From positions 1-20,437 of the forward strand of contig JBFKMV010000079.1 in the NCBI GenBank assembly GCA_041629655.1: 20,437 bases of DNA, read 5' to 3'. Every line of letters begins with the position of its first letter. The stretch's first letter is position 1. This stretch comes from JBFKMV01 sp041629655. Its GTDB lineage: Bacteria; Acidobacteriota; Polarisedimenticolia; Polarisedimenticolales; Polarisedimenticolaceae. Positions 14,560-20,437 of the stretch are shown piece after piece. The notes below the pieces were generated by a model, which worked only from the letters and a program-made list of their open reading frames with translations, ran no database searches and was not told the origin of the DNA. A program made the position numbers and the translations under genes.

Positions 14560-15633
14560 ATGAAACACGTCGCGACGAACAGCCCCTGGGTGCTGGTGGC
14601 TGCGCTGGGCGCCCTGCTGCTGCCGGGCGGGCCGCTCGGTGCCGAGGAGTTCACCTTCTCGGTGGACGTGCCGGCCGACCTCGCGCGCACCACGTACCTG
14701 GCCAACCAGACCGTGCTGCGCCAGGCCGGCGCCTACAGCCTGAGCTTCGACGGGCCGGCGGAAGGACTCGGACCGGCGGTCAACATCGACGCCGTGTTCG
14801 TGCTCGGCCCGGACCGGTTCCTGTTCTCGCCCGACGCCCCGGCCTCGATCGGCGGCATCGATTACGAGGCCCGGGACGTGGTGCTCTACGACAACGGCGC
14901 CTTCTCGATGCACACCGACGGCGAGGACCTGCGCCTGCCCGTGGACGCCGACATCGACGCCCTGTCGCGCGACCCCGGCGGCAACCTGATCCTGTCCTTC
15001 GACGCGCCGACCACCGTCGGTCTCGTGACCTATCGCCCCGAAGACCTCGCCGTCGCCGCGGGCGTCGATCTCTCGTTGTTCCTGTCGGGCCAGTCGCTCG
15101 GGCTGCCCGAGGACACCAACGTGATCGGCTACGACCGCACCTCGGCGGTCGACTATTTCATGTTCGACGCCCCGGTGACCGTCGGCGGGCTGACCTTCCT
15201 GCCCGGCCAGATCGCCGCCCACGACGGCAACGCTTGGAGCCTCCAGTGGAGCGACGGCGACTTTCCCGGCTACGCCGCAGGAACGGACCTGAGCCTGGCC
15301 GCCTCGCCCGGCGAGGTCGACGATCTGGTGCTGGCCAAGAACGGACCCGACCTCGACCTGACCTGGGATGCGAGCTGCAGCTCGACCGCCACGGACTACG
15401 CGATCTACGAAGGGACGATCGGCAACTGGTACGACCACACCTCGATCGACTGCTCGACCGGTGGCGCCACCGCGGAGACCGTGGTGCCCGGTGGCGGCAA
15501 CCGGTACTACCTGGTGGTCCCGCACGACGGCGCGACGTTCGAGGGCGGCTACGGCTTCGACAGTGCCGGCGATGCCAGACCGGTGGGCGCCGCGACCTGT
15601 CTCGCGGAGCAGCGGATCACCGGCTGTCCGTAG
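14560..15633 (+). CDS. Secreted repeat protein with C-terminal FnIII-like domain
   Basis: This 357-residue protein has a signal peptide (about 1-28), then about four degenerate 55-residue modules (approximately 30-76, 77-131, 132-187 and 188-245). Each runs [FL]xFDAPxxVGGxxY, then a D-[VL]-x-x-Y/H-D-G turn, a W/F-S-L/M strand and a LPxxxDIDAL-like link. A C-terminal beta domain (about 252-340, with VDDLVLAKNGPDLDLTWDAS in parts VDDLVLAK and LDLTWDAS) resembles fibronectin type III modules, and four cysteines (273, 298, 347, 356) could form two disulfides. The frame is open well upstream; ATG 14560 is chosen for its signal peptide and GGGAGG at 14545-14550. The 3' end overlaps convergent vapC by 17 nt. 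Function unknown; surface or extracellular role likely. Confidence 0.72.
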   Translation: MKHVATNSPWVLVAALGALLLPGGPLGAEEFTFSVDVPADLARTTYLANQTVLRQAGAYSLSFDGPAEGLGPAVNIDAVFVLGPDRFLFSPDAPASIGGIDYEARDVVLYDNGAFSMHTDGEDLRLPVDADIDALSRDPGGNLILSFDAPTTVGLVTYRPEDLAVAAGVDLSLFLSGQSLGLPEDTNVIGYDRTSAVDYFMFDAPVTVGGLTFLPGQIAAHDGNAWSLQWSDGDFPGYAAGTDLSLAASPGEVDDLVLAKNGPDLDLTWDASCSSTATDYAIYEGTIGNWYDHTSIDCSTGGATAETVVPGGGNRYYLVVPHDGATFEGGYGFDSAGDARPVGAATCLAEQRITGCP

Positions 15634-16042
15634 CGACCCCGAACGGGTCGAGGACCTCGACTCCGGCTTTCTCGAAGTCGGACCGGTTTCGCGTCACCAC
15701 CGTCAACCCGTGAGCGAGAGCGGTGGCCGCGATCAAGCTGTCCTTGACCGGCATGCTGCGCCCCGCAGCCCGCAGCCCGGCCAGCAGCTCGGCCCACCGG
15801 AGACCGATGTCGGCATCCCAGTCGAGGCAACGGATGCGCTCGACGCCGGCCCTGAACCAGCGCTCCAGACCGGCGCGACGCTTCCCGCGAGGCAGCAAGA
15901 GGATGCCGAACCTCAGCTCCCCGAGGACGATGGGATCGACCACGATCTCGCGCTGGTTCCGGCGCAGCCACTCGATGACCCGGGGTTGTGGATCGGGCTT
16001 GGTGCCTTCGCTGAGAACGTTGGCGTCGACCAGGTAGGTCAC
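15617..16042 (-). CDS. vapC: VapC-type PIN-domain toxin ribonuclease
   Basis: This 141-residue PIN domain is predicted to be a metal-dependent ribonuclease, inhibited by the upstream antitoxin. The acidic site is complete: Asp6 in LVDANVLSE, Glu42 in LGELRFG, Asp101 in VKDSLIAATA and Asp122 in TRNRSDFE. Length is normal for VapC. The frame extends further upstream, but GTG at 16042 gives the canonical PIN N-terminus (TYLVDAN) and its GTG overlaps the antitoxin stop TGA (GTGA, 4-nt overlap), the usual arrangement for coupled TA translation. The 3' end overlaps the convergent repeat-protein gene by 17 nt. Confidence 0.9.
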   Translation of the reverse strand: MTYLVDANVLSEGTKPDPQPRVIEWLRRNQREIVVDPIVLGELRFGILLLPRGKRRAGLERWFRAGVERIRCLDWDADIGLRWAELLAGLRAAGRSMPVKDSLIAATALAHGLTVVTRNRSDFEKAGVEVLDPFGVATDSR

Positions 16043-16269
16043 AGATCGTCCGTCGATTCGCCCTCGACGGGCACGAAGTAGTCCTTGACCGGGCAGGCCA
16101 GCAGCCAGTCCACGAGCCCCTCGTTGGGGGGCGGCGTCCGACGCACCAGCCGGTACTCGCCGCGATCGACGCGTTCGATGTCGAACTCCTCGCCGGACTC
16201 GATGCCGTCCTGCTCCCGCAGCTCGGCGGGAAGCACGATCTGGCCCTTGGTGGAGATCCTGGTCTTCAC
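16039..16269 (-). CDS. vapB: VapB-type antitoxin, AbrB/SpoVT family
   Basis: This 76-residue antitoxin has an N-terminal swapped-hairpin AbrB DNA-binding domain (MKTRISTKGQIVLPAELRE, then G-x-E-F-D-I and Y-R-L-V strands, 1-45) and a C-terminal tail (about 46-76) that would embrace VapC; such tails usually block the PIN active site. It begins with GTG at 16269. There is no Shine-Dalgarno; the start lies 7 nt after the -10 of a near-consensus promoter, so translation is probably leaderless. It should repress its own promoter through the dyad over the -10. Confidence 0.88.
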   Translation of the reverse strand: MKTRISTKGQIVLPAELREQDGIESGEEFDIERVDRGEYRLVRRTPPPNEGLVDWLLACPVKDYFVPVEGESTDDL

Positions 16270-16273
16270 GCTT

Positions 16274-16292
16274 GGTAAGATACCGTCTTACC
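16274..16292. promoter_or_regulatory. VapB operator candidate: GGTAAGA-TACCG-TCTTACC
   Basis: A perfect 7-bp inverted repeat with a 5-bp centre. It fully covers the -10 of the vapBC promoter, so a bound AbrB-type antitoxin (or VapBC complex) would shut transcription off. Binding by VapB is inferred from position and from TA-system precedent. Confidence 0.55.
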
Positions 16293-16305
16293 CAACGATC
16301 GTCAA
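16277..16305 (-). promoter_or_regulatory. vapBC promoter, TTGACG-N17-TATCTT
   Basis: On the minus strand -35 TTGACG lies at 16305-16300 and -10 TATCTT at 16282-16277, with an ideal 17-nt spacer. Only 7 nt separate the -10 from GTG 16269, so the transcript would begin at or next to the start codon. Confidence 0.7.
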
Positions 16306-16319
16306 CGGGGCATCGCTGC

Positions 16320-16348
16320 TTGCCTACCAGACATTTGTCTGGTATATT
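16320..16348 (+). promoter_or_regulatory. lexA-imuA-imuB-dnaE2 promoter, TTGCCT-N17-TATATT
   Basis: A -35 TTGCCT (16320-16325) and -10 TATATT (16343-16348) with an ideal 17-nt spacer. The predicted leader is about 28 nt and ends with GAGGAGG before ATG 16383. The spacer is filled by the palindrome described next, as expected of an SOS promoter. Confidence 0.7.
16325..16344. promoter_or_regulatory. Candidate LexA operator, perfect 20-bp palindrome
   Basis: TACCAGACA (16325-16333), TT, TGTCTGGTA (16336-16344): nine perfect pairs. It overlaps the last base of the -35 and the first two of the -10 of the lexA promoter. LexA proteins autoregulate, so this is the natural site. The sequence differs from CTGT-N8-ACAG (E. 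coli) and GAAC-N4-GTTC (Bacillus/Actinobacteria). Confidence 0.72.
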
Positions 16349-16382
16349 ACGGTATCCGATTCCGACAACGAGGAGGCGTGGT

Positions 16383-16997
16383 ATGGGACGCACTCCGCCG
16401 GGTCAGACGCGCGAGCGGATCTTCCGCTTCGTGCGCGACCGGCTGCTGGCCGGCTCGCCACCCACCGTGCGCGAGGTGCAGCGGGCCTTCGGCTTCCGGG
16501 CCGTGCAGACGGCGCGCGAGCACCTCGAGGGGCTGGTCGAGGCCGGACGGCTGGGCAAGCGGCCGGGGCGCGCGCGGGGCTACCGTCTGCCCCGGGAGCG
16601 CGGCGTGACGCCGACGGTGCGGGTGCCGCTGCTCGGCCGCGTGCCCGCCGGCTCGCTCGACCTCGCGGTGGAGGACCTGGAAGGCTACGTCCCGGTCCAG
16701 ACGAGCCACGAGCCCGGCGAGCTGTTCGGGCTGCGGGTGCGCGGCGAGAGCATGACCGGCGCCGGCATCCTGCCCGGCGACGTGGTGGTGGTGCGCCGGC
16801 AGCCCACGGCGCGCTCGGGCGAGATCGTGGTCGCGCGGGTCGGCGACGAGGCGACGGTCAAGCGGCTGCGGCTCCGGGGCCGGCGCATCGAGCTGCACCC
16901 CGACAACCCGGCCTACGACGTGATCGTGCCCCGGCCGGACGAGGTGACGCTGCTCGGCAAGGTCATCGAGGTCCGGCGCTACCTGGGCCGGCCGTGA
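16383..16997 (+). CDS. lexA: LexA-like SOS repressor, self-cleaving S24 peptidase
   Basis: This 204-residue repressor should silence the operon until RecA filaments trigger its self-cleavage. The N-terminal winged HTH (about 8-70) has the LexA pattern PPTVREVQRAFGF followed by VQTAREHLEGLVEAGRL. The cleavage bond Ala89-Gly90 lies in LGRVPAGSL; catalytic Ser123 is in RGESM and Lys160 in ATVKRL. Their mutual distances match E. coli LexA closely (A84/S119/K156). The frame is open upstream; ATG 16383 is supported by GAGGAGG (16371-16377). Its stop overlaps the imuA start (GTGA). Because it heads the mutagenesis cassette it may be a second, cassette-dedicated LexA; the rest of the genome is not visible. 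Confidence 0.92.
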   Translation: MGRTPPGQTRERIFRFVRDRLLAGSPPTVREVQRAFGFRAVQTAREHLEGLVEAGRLGKRPGRARGYRLPRERGVTPTVRVPLLGRVPAGSLDLAVEDLEGYVPVQTSHEPGELFGLRVRGESMTGAGILPGDVVVVRRQPTARSGEIVVARVGDEATVKRLRLRGRRIELHPDNPAYDVIVPRPDEVTLLGKVIEVRRYLGRP

Positions 16998-17644
16998 GCG
17001 CGCGCCCGGAACGGGTCGTCCCCGATGCGGCGCGCGAAGCGCTCGTCGACGGGGTGCGTCGCGGGGTGCCGTCCGCCCCCGACGCGCCGGCGGTGTGGCG
17101 GCTGTCCGCCTTCACCGGCCGTCTCGGCGAGCTGTCCGGGACCCACGCCTCGGCCGCGCTGACGCTGGCGTTCCGGCTGGTGCTCGAGGCGCAGCGACGC
17201 GGCGAGCCGGTGGCCTGGATCGCGCGGCGCGGGAACGCGTTCTACCCGCCCGACGCGGCCGAGGCCTCGGTGGACCTGGAAGCGCTGGCCGTGGTGTGGG
17301 TGCCGGAGGCGCTCCCCGCCGCGCGCGCGGCGGACCTCCTGGTGCGCTCGGGCGCCTTCGGCCTGGTGGTGCTGGACCTCGGACCCGCGGCGCGCCTGCC
17401 GGCGGCCGCGCAGGCGCGGCTGTCGGGGCTGGCCAAGAAGCACGACGCCGCCGTGCTGTGCCTGACCGAGAAGCACGGCGACCGTCCCTCGCTGGGCTCG
17501 TTGATCTCGATCCGGGCCGAGGCGCTGCGCACGCAGCGGGTCGAGGACCTGTTCCAGTGCGAGGCGCGCGTGCTCAAGGACAAGCGCCGCGGGCCCGGCT
17601 GGACGCACCTGGAGATCTGTCGTGCGCCGGACGGCCTGCGTTGA
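16994..17644 (+). CDS. imuA: ImuA, RecA/SulA-like accessory factor of the mutasome
   Basis: This 216-residue protein belongs to the ImuA group, RecA-related proteins needed with ImuB and DnaE2 for DNA-damage-induced mutagenesis. The RecA-like core shows GRLGELSGTHASAALTLAF in parts (GRLGEL 42-47, then SGTHASAAL 48-56), where RecA has its P-loop. The Walker A lysine and glycines are missing, so ATP binding is probably lost. Later strands (VAWIARRGNAFYPPDAA; FGLVVLDLG; DAAVLCLTEK) follow the RecA order. GTG 16994 overlaps the lexA stop (GTGA), indicating coupled translation; the 3' end overlaps imuB by 23 nt. Identification relies on context as well as sequence. Confidence 0.82.
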   Translation: MSARPERVVPDAAREALVDGVRRGVPSAPDAPAVWRLSAFTGRLGELSGTHASAALTLAFRLVLEAQRRGEPVAWIARRGNAFYPPDAAEASVDLEALAVVWVPEALPAARAADLLVRSGAFGLVVLDLGPAARLPAAAQARLSGLAKKHDAAVLCLTEKHGDRPSLGSLISIRAEALRTQRVEDLFQCEARVLKDKRRGPGWTHLEICRAPDGLR

Positions 17645-19109
17645 CCTGCCGGCGCTGCCGCTGCAGCTGTTGCTGCGGCGGCACCCCGACTGGCGCGTCC
17701 ACCCGGTCGCGGTGATCGACCAGGACCGGCCGCAGGGCAAGCTGCTGTGGGTCAACGACCGCGCGCGCACGCTGGGGATCTTGCCCGGGATGCGTTACGC
17801 GGCCGCGCTGTCGCTCGCCGGTGGTCTGCGCGCCGGCGTGATGCCGCCCGGGGAGATCGAGCGCGCCGTCGTGTCGCTGACGCGGCTGCTGTGCCGTCAC
17901 ACCCCGCACGTCGAGCCGGCTCGCGACGATCCCGGGACGTTCTGGCTCGACGCCTCGGGGCTCGAGCGGCTGCACGACTCGCTCGGCCAGTGGGCCGGCT
18001 TGGTGCGGGCGGATCTCGAGCGCGCGGGTTTCCGCGGCACGGTGGTGGTGGGCTTCTCCCGCTTCGGCAGCTACGCGCTGGCCAGGGCCGGGCGCGGCGT
18101 GCGCGTGCTGCGCAGCCCCGGCGACGAGCAGGCCGCCGCGCGGCGCGTTCCGCTCGACCGCCTGGCGATCGAGCCGGAGACCCGCGACACGCTGGCCAAG
18201 CTGGGCGTCACGACCGTCGGCGACTTCGCGAAGCTGCCGCCCGAGGGGATCGCGCGACGCTTCGGCAAGCCGGCCGAGCGGCTGCACCGGCTGGCCGGCG
18301 GCGATCTCGCGGAGCCGCTCCAGCCCGAGGCGCCGCCCCCGCCCGCCCTGCGGCGGCAGGCGCTCGACCATCCCGAGACGAGCGTGGCGCGGCTGATGTT
18401 CGTGATCGAGCGGTTGCTCCCGTCGCTGCTCGGGATGCTGGCCGGACGGGGGCGCGCGCTGACCGGGATCCAGCTCGGCTTCTGCTTCGAGCGGCTGGGC
18501 GATCACATCGAGCGCATCCGGCCCGCCGCGCCCACGCTGGACGGCGAGCAGCTGCTGGAGCTGATCCGGCTGCGGCTGGAGGCGATCCGCAAGCTGCCCG
18601 ACGGCGTGGTCGAGGTGGTGCTGGCGGCGGAGAGCGTCGAGGCGACGCGCGAGCAGCTGCGATTGTTCGCCGAGCGGCCCCGGCGCGACCTGGCCGCGGC
18701 CAACCGCGCGCTGGCCCGGCTGCGCGCCGAGCTGGGCAACGACAGCGTCACCCGCGCCCGCGTCCGCGAGGGACACCTGCCCGAGGCCAGTTTCCGCTGG
18801 GAGCCGGTGGACGAGCTGCCCGCGCCGCACCCGCGCGAGGTCGACCGCGGCACGCTGGTGCGCCGGATCTTCGACCGGCCGTTGCCGCTGCCCGCGCGCC
18901 CGCGCCACGAGCCCGACGGCTGGATGCTGCGCGGGCTGGAGCAGGGCCCGGTGGTGCGCGTGCTGGGGCCGTACGTGGTCTCCGGCGGCTGGTGGAACCG
19001 CACCGTGCACCGCGAGTACCACTTCGCCGAGACCCGGCGCGGCGAGCTGCTGTGGGTCTACTACGACCGCCCCCGCCGCCGCTGGTACCTGCACGGCCGC
19101 GTGGAGTAA
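17622..19109 (+). CDS. imuB: ImuB, catalytically inactive Y-family polymerase homologue
   Basis: This 495-residue protein has the Y-family layout: palm/fingers (1-about 165), helix-hairpin-helix thumb (LAKLGVTTVGDFAKLPPEGIARRFG in parts), and a little-finger region, then a long C-terminal extension typical of ImuB. Catalytic acids are lost: Asp8 remains, but the DE pair of active polymerases reads Asp110-Ala111 in FWLDASGLERL. ImuB acts as a hub rather than a polymerase, binding the beta clamp; QLRLF (345-349) is a good clamp-binding motif. The ending RRGELLWVYYDRPRRRWYLHGRVE (in parts LLWVYYD, WYLHGRVE) is a common ImuB C-terminus. GTG 17622 gives the expected start (TACVDLP). Overlaps imuA by 23 nt. 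Confidence 0.9.
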   Translation: MRRTACVDLPALPLQLLLRRHPDWRVHPVAVIDQDRPQGKLLWVNDRARTLGILPGMRYAAALSLAGGLRAGVMPPGEIERAVVSLTRLLCRHTPHVEPARDDPGTFWLDASGLERLHDSLGQWAGLVRADLERAGFRGTVVVGFSRFGSYALARAGRGVRVLRSPGDEQAAARRVPLDRLAIEPETRDTLAKLGVTTVGDFAKLPPEGIARRFGKPAERLHRLAGGDLAEPLQPEAPPPPALRRQALDHPETSVARLMFVIERLLPSLLGMLAGRGRALTGIQLGFCFERLGDHIERIRPAAPTLDGEQLLELIRLRLEAIRKLPDGVVEVVLAAESVEATREQLRLFAERPRRDLAAANRALARLRAELGNDSVTRARVREGHLPEASFRWEPVDELPAPHPREVDRGTLVRRIFDRPLPLPARPRHEPDGWMLRGLEQGPVVRVLGPYVVSGGWWNRTVHREYHFAETRRGELLWVYYDRPRRRWYLHGRVE

Positions 19110-19118
19110 GAGGTAAGA

Positions 19119-19242
19119 GGGGTCAGGTCTCACTTTTCTACATTTCACTTGGTGATCTTCCTCATGGCGCGTTCAAACGTACACGGTCGAGAAAACTCAC
19201 AGCTCGAGTGTGGCGAAATGTAGAAAAGTGAGACCTGACCCC
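19119..19242. mobile_element. REPIN/MITE-like element with perfect 28-bp terminal inverted repeats
   Basis: The left end (19119-19146, beginning GGGGTCAGGTCTCACTTTTC) is the exact reverse complement of the right end (19215-19242), with 68 nt between. There is no ORF inside. Ends starting GGGGTCAGGTCT are, from memory, common in repeats moved by REP-associated tyrosine (IS200-like) transposases in several phyla; this was not checked. The element begins 9 nt after the imuB stop. No clear target-site duplication is seen, though GTAAGAG is tandemly repeated at 19106-19112 and 19113-19119 on the left. Confidence 0.8.
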
Positions 19243-19248
19243 ACATAC

Positions 19249-20437
<1,189 letters not shown>

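Noticed and set aside
15617..15633. Frameshift or disrupted end at the vapC / repeat-protein junction
   Set aside because: Both frames end cleanly and both proteins are full length; it is an ordinary short convergent overlap.
17574..19148. Long minus-strand open frame across imuB
   Set aside because: No recognisable motif; an antisense shadow of a well-supported gene in GC-rich DNA. The same applies to long frames opposite lhgO (12417-13586) and dnaE2 (19162-20388).

Overview
The window is about 70% G+C with dense coding on both strands and few real gaps. A giant Ser/Thr-kinase/sigma-54-activator fusion, secreted single-pass proteins with carboxypeptidase-regulatory (CnaB-like) domains, a secreted repeat protein with an FnIII-like tail, and a lexA-imuA-imuB-dnaE2 cassette together suggest an uncultured Acidobacteriota-type or deltaproteobacterial/myxobacterial-type genome. 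This is inference: there is no rRNA or other taxonomic marker here. No tRNA, rRNA, CRISPR array or transposase gene was seen.

Layout. 1-1107 holds the 3' end of a TPR protein and a family-2 glycosyltransferase in one operon. 1134-5139 holds small membrane or secreted proteins, two related CnaB-like membrane-anchored proteins, an unknown Cys/His-rich protein and a DUF2071 (YqjF) protein, with several convergent genes sharing or overlapping their 3' ends. 5353-10224 (minus) encodes a 1623-residue protein: kinase, P-loop ATPase, TPRs, GAF, sigma-54 AAA+ with an intact GAFTGA loop, and a Fis-type HTH. Its upstream region (10225-10565) carries two matching dyads, TCTCG-N4-CGAGA, centred exactly 90 bp apart, and a weak -24/-12-like element in front of a divergent secreted protein. 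11094-11437 holds a strong terminator and a run of long, mostly perfect stems, possibly a structured RNA. Then come a TPR plus degenerate cyclic-nucleotide-binding protein, L-2-hydroxyglutarate oxidase (lhgO), a secreted beta-helix protein, a secreted repeat protein, and a vapBC toxin-antitoxin pair.

16383 to the end is an SOS mutagenesis operon, lexA-imuA-imuB-dnaE2, with translationally overlapping first genes. Its promoter (TTGCCT-N17-TATATT) contains a perfect 20-bp palindrome (TACCAGACA-TT-TGTCTGGTA), a strong LexA operator candidate that does not look like the classic E. coli or Bacillus boxes. The vapBC promoter lies back-to-back with it and has its own dyad over the -10. A 124-bp REPIN/MITE-like element with perfect 28-bp inverted ends sits between imuB and dnaE2 and appears to have displaced the dnaE2 ribosome-binding site.

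Two general signals recur. Several genes start 6-8 nt after a -10-like hexamer with no Shine-Dalgarno, which suggests leaderless transcripts. The most system-like region is the kinase/sigma-54 activator with its candidate binding sites and divergent secreted target.
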